Assembly (NCBI GenBank): GCA_046329435.1 | Contig: JAXLUR010000003.1 | Span: 62,001 to 126,000 of the forward strand | DNA: 64,000 bases | Origin: M3007 sp046329435 | GTDB lineage: Bacteria; Bacteroidota; Bacteroidia; Chitinophagales; Saprospiraceae | Reading direction: 5' to 3' | Part shown: piece after piece, positions 9,617-18,172 of the stretch | How the letters are laid out: each line of letters begins with the position of its first letter | How positions within the stretch are numbered: position 1 is the first letter of the stretch | Made by a program: the position numbers and the translations under genes | The notes under the pieces: generated by a model | Database searches by the model: none | What the model was told of the DNA's origin: nothing | The model's input: only the letters and a program-made list of their open reading frames with translations

Positions 9617-12004
9617 TTATTCACTCTTCAAAGATTTTACAGGATCGGCAAGGGCGGCTTTAAGGCCCTGAAAACCGACCGTCAGCAAACCAACTGCCAG
9701 GGCCAGCAAACCGGCAAGGGCAAACATCCAGGCCTGCAGTTCGATCCGGTAGGCAAAGTCCTGCAGCCAGCGCTGCATCAGCCAGGCCGCCAGCGGCGCG
9801 GCGAGTACAACGGCCAATGCGATCAGCGGCATAAAATCGGAAGCCAGCATCCGGGTAATACTGCCGGCCGAAGCGCCGAGCACCCTGCGGATACCGATCT
9901 CGCGGGTGCGTTGTTCGGCGGCGAAAGCGGCCAGCCCAAACAGTCCCAGGCAGGAGACGAAGACCGAAAGCATGGAAAAAACCAGCATGACACGGGCTGT
10001 TCGCTGGTCTTTGCGGTACAATTTGTCGAGCACATCGTCTAGAAAATGTACTTCGAAAGGCGATTCCGGCAAGGTCGAATGGAACGCGGCTTCGATTTGC
10101 TGCATCGTACGGGGCAGGCCGGAAGCGTTGACTTTGACCAGCAGGTTGCGCATAGGTTCGGAATCGCTGTCGTGAAACGCGTAAGCCCCGATAGGTTTGT
10201 GCAGGCTTTCGGCGTGAAAATCGTCGACAACACCAGTGACAATAGCATTGGGACCCAATTGGCAATAGATTTTTTTACCGATTGCCGCCTCCGGCGAGAG
10301 GCCCAGGTATTCTACTGCCCTGCGGTTGAGGACGACGTGCGTCGTGGTGTCGCCAGTCACTTTTTCGGGCAGGCCCGTGCCAGCCAGCAGTCGCAGTCCA
10401 AGCACTTTTTCGAAGCCCGGCCCGCAATGGTTGGTCGCCAGATCGAGGCCTGCGGCGTCTTGTTCCGTGCGGTAGAGGCTGCGCTGGCTCGGCGCTCCGC
10501 CCGGGTAGGTCTGTGCAGGGCAAACGACGTCCACAGCGCCCAGCGACTGGCACGCCTGCGCCAGTGCTGTGAGTTGCGGCGACTCGCCGGCCGCGGCCGT
10601 GTTGATGGCCAGTACCTGTTGCGGCTTGAAACCCAGGTCTTTTTGTTGTATAAACTGCATTTGCCGGTAGAGCACCACCGTGCAAACGATCAGCGCCACC
10701 GAAGCCGTGAACTGGGCGGTCACCAGCCCGCGGCGCAGCCAGCCTGCGCCCGTATCTTTCCGAAAACTGGTTTGCAGGAGGTTTTTGGGCAAAAAAGAAC
10801 TCAGCACAAAAGCAGGGTAGGCGCCTGCGCACAAAGTGATCGCCAGACCGATGCCTGCCAGAATGGCCAGGTTGGAGGGGAGCAGCAGGTCGGCGTAATG
10901 CAACTGACTGTCAGCCAATTGATTGAATAGCGGAATGGCAACAAACAAGCCCCCCAGGGCAAGCACCATCGACACCGCCACCAGCACCCCGGTTTCGGCG
11001 TAAAAGCGGAAGCCCAGCCGGCCGCGCGAGGCGCCCATCGTTTTATGGATGCCGACTTCCCGGAACCGCAGCTGGGAACGCGCCGTCGCCAGGTTCATGT
11101 AATTGAAACAGGCGATCAGCAATACGGCCAGCGCCAGAGCGGCCAGCAGCCCCACCTGGCGCGGGTCGCCGGCACGGGTGTCGTTGCTTTGCATTTGTGT
11201 TGAAAAAAGGTGAACATCTGCCAGGGGCTGGAGCCAAAGGCTGTAATACTGATCGGCTTTGGTTACGTTTTGGTCAAGCAAAGCGGCCATTTGCCGCTCA
11301 ACGGCCGGGCGCTCGGCCCCGTCGCCCAGCAGCACCCAGGTTTCGAAACTGGCGTTGTCCCAGGTCTGCCGCTGGTTGGCCCATCGAATGGTACAAAAAG
11401 AGCCGATCATATCGGCGTCGAGGGAGGAATGGGCCGGGAAATCTTCAAAAACAGCCCCGATCTCGACAGATTTCATACGGTCGATTTGCAGGGTTTGGCC
11501 GATGGGCGCCGCGGTTCCGAAATATTTGAGTGCAGCCGAACGGCTCAACGCCACCGTATTGGGCCGGGCGAGCGTCGCTTTCAGGTCGCCTGCCAACACC
11601 GGCAGATCGAAAATATCGACCAGTTCGGGGTCGGCCCAGATCAGTTTTGGTTCGACCAGTTTTTTGTCGCCCGCCACGACGAAAGCCGGCTTGCCGAATT
11701 CATGCTGGAGAATCCGCGCCGTTTTGCCAACGGCCGGTATTTGCGCTTTCATGGCGGGCCCGAGCGCGTTTGGCGCCGTAGCGAGCCGTTCCACGGGGCC
11801 TTCCGGATTGGGTACGTCGAGCACAACCCGGTAAATTAGCCGCATTTGCCGGTGGTAGCGGTCGAACGACAATTCCTGCCGAACATGAAGCAGCAGCAGG
11901 GTCGAGACACCCAGCCCGAGGGCGAGCCCAAGCACATTAAGGCCTGTAAACAGGGGGCTTTTCAGCAAAGAGCGACTGGCTAGTTTGAAAAAATGGCGGA
12001 ACAT
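9617..12004 (-). CDS. FtsX/MacB-type ABC transporter permease (second of array)
   Basis: 795 residues, same duplicated MacB_PCD-FtsX architecture as its neighbours. FtsX signatures are REVGIHKTMGAS (first half) and REIGIRRVLGAS (second half); the C-terminus DPVKSLKSE matches the other array members. It follows the upstream permease by 34 bp, so the two are almost certainly co-transcribed. The periplasmic domains differ clearly from the neighbours (for example a short Cys-containing insert ACQSLGAVDVVCP), suggesting distinct substrates or heteromeric assembly. The partner ATPase must come from elsewhere in the genome. Confidence 0.93.
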   Translation of the reverse strand: MFRHFFKLASRSLLKSPLFTGLNVLGLALGLGVSTLLLLHVRQELSFDRYHRQMRLIYRVVLDVPNPEGPVERLATAPNALGPAMKAQIPAVGKTARILQHEFGKPAFVVAGDKKLVEPKLIWADPELVDIFDLPVLAGDLKATLARPNTVALSRSAALKYFGTAAPIGQTLQIDRMKSVEIGAVFEDFPAHSSLDADMIGSFCTIRWANQRQTWDNASFETWVLLGDGAERPAVERQMAALLDQNVTKADQYYSLWLQPLADVHLFSTQMQSNDTRAGDPRQVGLLAALALAVLLIACFNYMNLATARSQLRFREVGIHKTMGASRGRLGFRFYAETGVLVAVSMVLALGGLFVAIPLFNQLADSQLHYADLLLPSNLAILAGIGLAITLCAGAYPAFVLSSFLPKNLLQTSFRKDTGAGWLRRGLVTAQFTASVALIVCTVVLYRQMQFIQQKDLGFKPQQVLAINTAAAGESPQLTALAQACQSLGAVDVVCPAQTYPGGAPSQRSLYRTEQDAAGLDLATNHCGPGFEKVLGLRLLAGTGLPEKVTGDTTTHVVLNRRAVEYLGLSPEAAIGKKIYCQLGPNAIVTGVVDDFHAESLHKPIGAYAFHDSDSEPMRNLLVKVNASGLPRTMQQIEAAFHSTLPESPFEVHFLDDVLDKLYRKDQRTARVMLVFSMLSVFVSCLGLFGLAAFAAEQRTREIGIRRVLGASAGSITRMLASDFMPLIALAVVLAAPLAAWLMQRWLQDFAYRIELQAWMFALAGLLALAVGLLTVGFQGLKAALADPVKSLKSE

Positions 12005-12038
12005 CAGGTTTCGGTTTGGTGAAGAATCAAAGATTGGT

Positions 12039-14498
12039 TCACTCGCTTTTCAGGCTGTTTACAGGGTTGGTCAGGGCTGCTTTCAAACTTTGCACACTCA
12101 CCGTCAGGAATGCGATGACAATTGCCGCCGCTCCCGAAAAAGCCACCATCCACCATTGTAAATGAATGCGGTAGGCAAAGTCCTGCAACCAGCGCTCCAT
12201 GACCCACCACCCCACAGGGGTAGCAATCACGATAGCGATAAACACCAGGCGCAAAAAGTCGCCGGCCAGCATTCCCGTAATGCCCGCCACCGATGCGCCG
12301 AGCACTTTGCGGATACCGATTTCCTTGGTTCGGCGCTCGGCAGCGAAAGCCGCAAGGCCAAACAGCCCCAGGCAGGAGATCAAGATGGCGATGCCGGTAA
12401 AACTGCCCACAAGGGCCGCCATCTGGCGGTCATCCTTGTAATTTTTTTCAAAATCCTGGTCGAGGAAACTGTATTCGAAAGGCTCTCCCGGCACGAGCTT
12501 TTGCCAGACCAGCGACAAATCGGCGAGCAACCCCTGCAAGTCGCTAGTATTGGCGCGGGCAATGAGGTAGTTGTACTGCGGCACGTTGTTGAGCAGGAAA
12601 CCGTACGGCTCGATGGGCCGGTGCAAATCCTCGAAGTGAAAATCGCGCACCACGCCGATCACCTCGAAGCGGTATTCCCGCGTGGGCCAGCTGAACCGGA
12701 CGATTTGCCCGATGGCCGCTTCGGGCGAGGGGTAGCCCAGTTTTTTGACCGCAGTTTCGTTGAGAATCAGTTTGTCGAGCGTATCGGAAGGAAAAGACGC
12801 CGAAAACAGGCGGCCGGCCACCGGCTCTATGCCCAGCACGGGCAGGTAGTCGTTGTCCACCCAGTTCATGCGCGTGACGACAATCTGATCGACCGTCTGG
12901 TCTTCCCGGAAGAGCGACATATCCGAAGCGTTCATCATGCCGGGATAAAACTGGGAAGCGCCGGCGCCAGCGACACGGGTGTCGCGAAGCAATTCCGCTT
13001 TCAGCGGTTCATACGCGGTTTGGGCAGCCTGGCTCAACAGGGGCAATACGATCTGTTGCTCTTTGTAAAAACCCAGGTTTTTAGACTGCATGTAATGCAT
13101 TTGCCGGTCGATGACCACCGAGGCCAGAATCAGGCCGGCAGAAATGACGAACTGGAAAACAACCAGCCCCTTGCGCAGCACGGCCGCCGAAAAGCGGTTG
13201 CCCGTTTTTCCCTTCAGCACCGCCACTGGCCGGAACGACGAAAGGTAAAAAGCCGGGTACAGCCCCGCCAGCAAGCCGGTCAGCAGGGTAAGCCCCATAA
13301 AACCGCCGAGAATGCCCGACGATTTTTGCCACGAAAGGCTGAGCTGGCGTTCGGCCAGTACGTTGAAAAACGGCAGGGCCAGCGCAGTCAATCCGAGGGC
13401 AATGACAAACGAAACGAAGGCAATCAGCATGGATTCGCCGAGAAATTGCCCGACCAGGTTGAAACGGGTCGCGCCCACTGCTTTTCGCACCCCTACTTCG
13501 TTGGCCCTGCGGGAGGAGCGGGCAGTTGACAAATTCATAAAATTGACGCAGGCGATCAGCAACGTGAAGGCGGCAATGGAGCCGAGTATGTACAGATAAG
13601 TGATGCTGCCGCCGCTTTTGCCAATGCCCGAAAGGTGAACATCGCTGACCGAGATCAGGAATTGTTTCTTCCCAAAACCCCGGGCTTTGAGGTCGGCCGA
13701 CATGCGTTTTTCCACAAAGGCAGGCATTTTGGCATTAAGTGCCTCGATATTCGCGCCCGGGCGCAGCAGGAGGTAGGTATCGAACATGTTGTTCGAGGCA
13801 AGATTGGTGGTATGCTTTACAAATTCGCCCATCCCGCCGGAATACATCGACATGAAAAACCGCCCTTTGATCTGTGTGGGCGATTCCGGCTGGCGAAAAA
13901 CGCCGGTCACCCTGAAATCGAGATCGCCCTCCTCGAACCAGTTGTTGCTGATGCGCACCACTTTGCCATAGGCCGGCTGGTTGCCAAACAGTTTGCGGGC
14001 GATATCCTCGGTTATCACCACCGTATTGGGTTCGTTCAAGGCCCTGGCCGGGTCGCCTTCGATAAAGTCGTAGGCAAACAATTCGAAAAACGTTGAATCG
14101 GCGAAATAGCCGCCGGGCTCGTTGACAGCTTTGAGCACCTGGCCGTTGTCGACCGTGCGGAGCAAGCTTTTTTCCCGGTCAAAAACCGCTTGCAGGCGGG
14201 CTGTTTTTTCAATTTCCGGAAATTCCTCCTTCATCACCCCTGCAAGCGGGCAAGGGGTGTTGAGGGTGCGGCTGTCGGGGTCCTCGGCTTTGTCCTGCTC
14301 CCGAATAAAGGTAGTGCCCACCCGGCACAGGTCGCCAGCGCGCGCATGGTGCCGGTCGAAATGGGTTTCTTCGTAAATGTAAAGTGAAATGAGCAGGCAG
14401 CAAGCCAGGCCGACAGAGAGGCCGAACATGTTCACGCCGGTGAAAAATTTGTTTTTCCACAACTGGCGCAGGGCGATGGTCAGGTAATTGCGAAGCAT
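12039..14498 (-). CDS. FtsX/MacB-type ABC transporter permease (first of array)
   Basis: 819 residues: N-terminal helix, MacB-type periplasmic domain, FtsX unit with NEVGVRKAVGAT, a second periplasmic domain, and a second FtsX unit with KEIGIRKVLGAS, ending NPVNSLKSE. It is the promoter-proximal gene of the leftward array. Upstream lie an imperfect sigma-54-like promoter (14534-14549) and two tandem palindromes (14604-14639), suggesting enhancer-dependent control. Predicted inner-membrane transporter or mechanotransmission subunit; substrate unknown. Confidence 0.93.
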   Translation of the reverse strand: MLRNYLTIALRQLWKNKFFTGVNMFGLSVGLACCLLISLYIYEETHFDRHHARAGDLCRVGTTFIREQDKAEDPDSRTLNTPCPLAGVMKEEFPEIEKTARLQAVFDREKSLLRTVDNGQVLKAVNEPGGYFADSTFFELFAYDFIEGDPARALNEPNTVVITEDIARKLFGNQPAYGKVVRISNNWFEEGDLDFRVTGVFRQPESPTQIKGRFFMSMYSGGMGEFVKHTTNLASNNMFDTYLLLRPGANIEALNAKMPAFVEKRMSADLKARGFGKKQFLISVSDVHLSGIGKSGGSITYLYILGSIAAFTLLIACVNFMNLSTARSSRRANEVGVRKAVGATRFNLVGQFLGESMLIAFVSFVIALGLTALALPFFNVLAERQLSLSWQKSSGILGGFMGLTLLTGLLAGLYPAFYLSSFRPVAVLKGKTGNRFSAAVLRKGLVVFQFVISAGLILASVVIDRQMHYMQSKNLGFYKEQQIVLPLLSQAAQTAYEPLKAELLRDTRVAGAGASQFYPGMMNASDMSLFREDQTVDQIVVTRMNWVDNDYLPVLGIEPVAGRLFSASFPSDTLDKLILNETAVKKLGYPSPEAAIGQIVRFSWPTREYRFEVIGVVRDFHFEDLHRPIEPYGFLLNNVPQYNYLIARANTSDLQGLLADLSLVWQKLVPGEPFEYSFLDQDFEKNYKDDRQMAALVGSFTGIAILISCLGLFGLAAFAAERRTKEIGIRKVLGASVAGITGMLAGDFLRLVFIAIVIATPVGWWVMERWLQDFAYRIHLQWWMVAFSGAAAIVIAFLTVSVQSLKAALTNPVNSLKSE

Positions 14499-14533
14499 AG
14501 GCAGTGCCGGCCATTCAGCCGGTCCTTCAACCT

Positions 14534-14549
14534 ATCAGAGTTTGTGCCG
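14534..14549 (-). promoter_or_regulatory. Imperfect sigma-54-like -24/-12 promoter
   Basis: On the minus strand CGGCACA, four bases, then CTGAT aligns with the sigma-54 consensus TGGCACG-N4-TTGCW at 5 of 7 and 3 of 5 positions. The central GC of the -12 box is GA, so the match is weak. Placement is apt: transcription would start about 25 bp before the first permease ATG, with the palindromes about 80-115 bp upstream, where activators of sigma-54 bind. Confidence 0.35.
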
Positions 14550-14603
14550 GTTTTTTATTTATTTGATTTTCAATTTTTTATAAAAAACAAGGGCTGATAA
14601 AAG

Positions 14604-14639
14604 TGTCCGATTTCGGACAAATGTGTGCGGGTACGGACG
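14604..14639 (-). promoter_or_regulatory. Two tandem palindromic operator/enhancer sites 20 bp apart
   Basis: Site 1 (14604-14619) is TGTCCGATTTCGGACA, a perfect inverted repeat with 7-bp arms. Site 2 (14624-14639) is TGTGCGGGTACGGACG, matching 10 of 12 of the TGTCCG/CGGACA arm positions. The centre-to-centre distance is 20 bp, about two helical turns, as expected for cooperative dimers on one DNA face. The sites lie upstream of the first permease gene. The regulator is not encoded in the window. Confidence 0.6.
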
Positions 14640-14694
14640 ACTGAAAGCAGGCATTCAGAGGCCGCAGGGAGCAATCAGGACAGGGAAAAACCGC

Positions 14695-15732
14695 TCAGTG
14701 GATCACAAACTCCACCCGCCGGTTTCGGACGTCGTTGCCGTCTTTCACCAGAGGGCGCGAGTCGCCATAGCCCACCGCATCAATCCGCTCGGCGGCCACT
14801 CCTTTTTTGACGAGGTAGCTGGCCACGGCGCGGGCGCGAAGCTCTGACAGCTCCTGATTTTTGGCCGAATCGCCGACTTTGTCGGTATGTCCGGCAATAC
14901 TAAGTCGCAGTTGCGGGTGGCGCAAAAGAAAACCTGCCAGCCGGTCGAGTTCCAGCGTGGATTCGGGCAACATTTCAGCCTTGCTTTTGACAAAATGGAT
15001 GTTTTTAGGCAGGTATTTTTCGAGGGTATCGGCGCTGACCGGCGCAGGCCGGGTTGTCGAAGCAGGAGCCCCGGCGGCTGGCCTGGGTTGGGGTTGGGGT
15101 TGGGGTTTTGCGGTTTGTTGCGCGGCCGGCCGGGTGGCAGGTCGGGTGGCTGGTTTTGTGGCAACTGGGGCAGGTGTCGGCGCCTGTACGGGCGCCTGAG
15201 CAGCCGGCCTTTCCGGTTGAAAATAATAGCGGCCTTCGATCAGGTGGTCGTTGTAGCCGAAGGTGCCGCCGAAGACGGGTTCGTCGCCCGGCAACTGCCA
15301 GAACAACTGGATTTCGCCTTCGAACATCCCGTTGTAATACTCCACCTGAAGGTCGTACAGCTGTCCCGCTTCGAGCCAGATTTTGCCGGAAAAAGGCTTG
15401 GAATCGTTCAGGTACCAGGCGTCGATCACAAGCCGGTTGCCGATCCGGACGCGGATGCCGTCGTCCACTTTGGCCCTAAAAAGGTACTCGCCCGTTTTGG
15501 GGGCTTTGAGGCGGCCGGTCCAGCGGACGGAAAATTTGTCGGGGCGCATACCAGCCGCGGGCGCCACATTATCCCAGACGAAGTTGATCTGCGGATCGGT
15601 TCGGGTAAAGATTTTTTTATCGAAGCGGTCGCCGTCGTAGTATTCGCCGATGAGGCCTTGCTGGCCGTATGCCAAAGAGGAAAAGCAGATGCCGAGGAGC
15701 ATCTGGAGCAGTTTGTTTGTCATAGCCGTCAT
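14695..15732 (-). CDS. PA14-domain outer-membrane protein with OmpA C-terminal domain
   Basis: 345 residues. Signal peptide (about 1-23), then a PA14 domain (about 25-150; GLIGEYYDG start, DDGIRVRIG, LQVEYYNG), a Pro/Ala/Gln-rich linker (about 172-230), and an OmpA domain. The peptidoglycan-binding signature SIAGHTDKVGDSAKNQELSE is followed by RARAVASYLVKKG. It likely ties the outer membrane to peptidoglycan while exposing a carbohydrate-binding PA14 module. ATG is at 15732 or 15723; both keep the signal peptide. The linker is encoded by a G-rich hexanucleotide repeat on the opposite strand. Confidence 0.9.
   Translation of the reverse strand: MTAMTNKLLQMLLGICFSSLAYGQQGLIGEYYDGDRFDKKIFTRTDPQINFVWDNVAPAAGMRPDKFSVRWTGRLKAPKTGEYLFRAKVDDGIRVRIGNRLVIDAWYLNDSKPFSGKIWLEAGQLYDLQVEYYNGMFEGEIQLFWQLPGDEPVFGGTFGYNDHLIEGRYYFQPERPAAQAPVQAPTPAPVATKPATRPATRPAAQQTAKPQPQPQPRPAAGAPASTTRPAPVSADTLEKYLPKNIHFVKSKAEMLPESTLELDRLAGFLLRHPQLRLSIAGHTDKVGDSAKNQELSELRARAVASYLVKKGVAAERIDAVGYGDSRPLVKDGNDVRNRRVEFVIH
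15085..15105 (+). repeat. TTGGGG hexanucleotide repeat (G-quadruplex-prone)
   Basis: GGG followed by three TTGGGG units gives four G-runs with 2-nt loops on the plus strand. This is the template strand of the PA14-OmpA gene and encodes its Pro-Gln linker (PKPQPQPQPRP). Confidence 0.7.
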
Positions 15733-15827
15733 TTTTTCAAGTTTTCAAAAGTTGCGGACTTCGGTCAGGAAGCCCAAAGTCTTCGATACATGACGGCTTT
15801 TTTTCGATGGAAGTTACACAGAAGCCG

Positions 15828-16832
15828 CTATTCCACGTTTGCCATTACCCAGCGTTCGATAGCGGGCAGGAACTCTTGTTCCATGCCGTTGGGCATTTGC
15901 ACTTTCAGAATGTCGAGCCGTTCGCCGCGATTGAGGTAATAGATGTAGTGAATCGTCGGGCCTTCGGGCTTGTTGAGCCTGAAACTGAACAGATAAACCT
16001 GCCCGGGGGCTTTGGGCCAGGGGCCAATGCTGATTTCTTCGTACGGGATTTTGGCCTGCTCGAATTGCCGGGCGGCTACGCGGCTCGCCAGGCCCATGCC
16101 GAGGGTGTCCATCGCGGGGTTGTCGGTCACCACATTGATTGCAAAAGGCAGGAGGAAATAATTGTCGGTCACCAGGACGGCATCGGTCGATTTGTTTCTG
16201 AACAAACTCCTGTAAGTGGAGGCCACGTAGGCGGGTGTTTCTTTCTCTGGTATTTGGGTGTCGAAACGGTACCCGTCCGGCGCTTTCAGCTCGGTTCTGC
16301 CGTCTTTGTGAAATTGTTGAAAGGCGCGGCCGATCTCGTCAAAGCTCCCGGGGCGGGCAAATTTTACGGTTCCCATCATGGCCTTTGCGTCTTTGGCCAG
16401 CCCCTTGTATTTGTTGACGGACACGAACGTAAATCCGTAACCCTGGAAATGCTGCACGGTGTGGTAAATAACGACCAGCGATTCGTCCGACATTTTGCCT
16501 TCGAAAACGTACCAACTGGCGCCGTTCATGTTTTTCAGCTGGCATTTGTACTTATCCATGCCGAGTGCTTCGGCCATTTCATCGCCCCAGGTTTTGAGCC
16601 CGGTTTTGGCCGGTGCGGGGTCTTTGGTGGGCTGAACCAGCACGGTCAGAAAGTCGCCTCTGTCTTCCGAACGTTTGGCTTCCAGGACGGAGATGGGCCG
16701 GTTGTTTTCCAGCACTTCCGTTTGTTCCCAGCCTTTGGTCAGTTGTATGGAAAAGCCCTGTCGGGCAATATTGATGGTCTGTGAAAAAACGGCCGTAGGC
16801 AGGAGGAAAAGCAGCAGAATAGTATTTTTCAT
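15828..16832 (-). CDS. Secreted protein of unknown function
   Basis: 334 residues from the ATG at 16832; that start opens a clean signal peptide (MKNTILLLFLLPTAVFSQ). The mature protein is soluble, mixed alpha/beta, with no catalytic motif I recognise. It is Lys-rich with several aromatic beta-strand segments (for example GPTIHYIYYLNRG). A longer in-frame extension would overlap the divergent aminotransferase and lacks a signal peptide, so I reject it. Divergent from the aminotransferase across 118 bp; function unknown. Confidence 0.78.
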   Translation of the reverse strand: MKNTILLLFLLPTAVFSQTINIARQGFSIQLTKGWEQTEVLENNRPISVLEAKRSEDRGDFLTVLVQPTKDPAPAKTGLKTWGDEMAEALGMDKYKCQLKNMNGASWYVFEGKMSDESLVVIYHTVQHFQGYGFTFVSVNKYKGLAKDAKAMMGTVKFARPGSFDEIGRAFQQFHKDGRTELKAPDGYRFDTQIPEKETPAYVASTYRSLFRNKSTDAVLVTDNYFLLPFAINVVTDNPAMDTLGMGLASRVAARQFEQAKIPYEEISIGPWPKAPGQVYLFSFRLNKPEGPTIHYIYYLNRGERLDILKVQMPNGMEQEFLPAIERWVMANVE

Positions 16833-16950
16833 GAATAGCAGCGGTTGGTTATGGCTGATAAAGGTAAATGCTGCGATACAAGTTGGCGGTAAATATTTCA
16901 TCTCCCTCGGCACGGCGTACATTCGTGGCGAAGAATTCAAAGCCTTAACC

Positions 16951-18093
16951 ATGCAAATCCCGTCCAAGCTTCCGCACGTCGGCACAACCATTTTTACCGT
17001 CATGTCGGCCCTGGCGCAGCAACACGGCGCCATCAATCTCTCGCAGGGTTTCCCCAATTTCGACCCGGCCGAAGCCTTGCAGCGCCTCGTGTTCGAGCAC
17101 ATGCAACGCGGCGACAACCAGTATTCGCCCATGCCCGGCCTGCCGCTGCTGAGGCAGCGAATTGCCGAAAAAATTGCCCGGGTGTACGGAGCAAGTGTGG
17201 ACCCCGATACTGAAATTACCGTTACTGCCGGCGGCACCCAGGCCATTTTCTGCGTTATCGGGGCTTTTATCGGGCCTGGCGACGAGGTCATTCTCATCGA
17301 ACCCTGTTACGATTCGTATCGCCCTTCCGTAGAGACCATGGGCGGCGTACCCGTTGTCCACAGTCTGCGGGCCCCTGATTACAGCGTCGACTGGGCCGCT
17401 ATCGGCCGGCTTATCAGCCCGCGTACCCGGCTGGTTTGCATCAATACGCCCAATAACCCGACCGGGAAAACGCTCACCCGCGCCGATCTCGATGCCCTGG
17501 CCGCGCTGTTGCGCGGCACCGATGTGCTGGTGATGAGCGACGAAGTGTACGAACACCTGATGTTCGACGGCCGCCCTCATGCTACCGTGCTTACGCATCC
17601 CGAATTGCGCGAACGCTCGCTGGCCATCTATTCTTTTGGCAAAACCTACCACAATACCGGCTGGAAAACAGGCTATTGCATTGCTCCACCGGCCTTGACG
17701 ACGGAGTTTCGCAAGGTGCACCAGTTCAATGTTTTTTCAGCCAATCACCCCGTGCAGGCGGCTTTTGCCGACTTTTTGGTGCAGGCCGACCAGTATTGGG
17801 GGCTGCCGGCTTTTTATCAGCAAAAACGGGATTTTTTCCTCGAACAATTGAAGGGCACACGGTTCAAACCCCTGCCTTGTGAAGGCACCTATTTCCAGAT
17901 TTGCGACTATTCGGCCATCAGTGACGAGCCGGACCTGGACTTTTGCAAACGCCTGACCATCGAGCACGGCGTGGCCGCCATTCCTGTGTCGTCTTTTTAC
18001 TCCGACGGCCGCGACGACAAGGTGATCCGCTTCTGTTTTGCCAAAACAGAGGATGTGCTGGCCCGGGCCGGCGCCCTGCTGGCCAAGGTTTGA
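16951..18093 (+). CDS. PLP-dependent methionine-type aminotransferase
   Basis: 380 residues, fold-type I class I/II aminotransferase. Seen: INLSQGFPNFDP near the start, the Asn/Pro block CINTPNNPTGKTL, the PLP-contacting SDEVYEHL, and the Schiff-base Lys in YSFGKTYHNTGWKTGYC. These features match the YbdL/methionine transaminase and kynurenine aminotransferase group, which transfers the amino group of Met, Phe or His to 2-oxo acids, often closing methionine salvage. The start MQIPSKLP (16951) precedes the conserved region; upstream in-frame codons overlap the divergent secreted-protein gene. A strong bidirectional terminator follows. Confidence 0.9.
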   Translation: MQIPSKLPHVGTTIFTVMSALAQQHGAINLSQGFPNFDPAEALQRLVFEHMQRGDNQYSPMPGLPLLRQRIAEKIARVYGASVDPDTEITVTAGGTQAIFCVIGAFIGPGDEVILIEPCYDSYRPSVETMGGVPVVHSLRAPDYSVDWAAIGRLISPRTRLVCINTPNNPTGKTLTRADLDALAALLRGTDVLVMSDEVYEHLMFDGRPHATVLTHPELRERSLAIYSFGKTYHNTGWKTGYCIAPPALTTEFRKVHQFNVFSANHPVQAAFADFLVQADQYWGLPAFYQQKRDFFLEQLKGTRFKPLPCEGTYFQICDYSAISDEPDLDFCKRLTIEHGVAAIPVSSFYSDGRDDKVIRFCFAKTEDVLARAGALLAKV

Positions 18094-18107
18094 TGAATCC
18101 CTGCGCC

Positions 18108-18158
18108 GTTTAAAAACAAAAACGCTCCGGGATGCCCGGAGCGTTTTTGTTTTTAAAC
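18108..18158. terminator. Bidirectional terminator, 24-bp perfect inverted repeat
   Basis: Perfect 24-bp arms (18108-18131 and 18135-18158) separated by ATG. The GC-rich core CGCTCCGGG/CCCGGAGCG is flanked by A- and T-rich outer arms, so it gives a U-tract in both directions. It lies between the convergent aminotransferase and metalloprotease genes and serves both. Confidence 0.93.
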
Positions 18159-18172
18159 AGTGCGCGTCGGAA

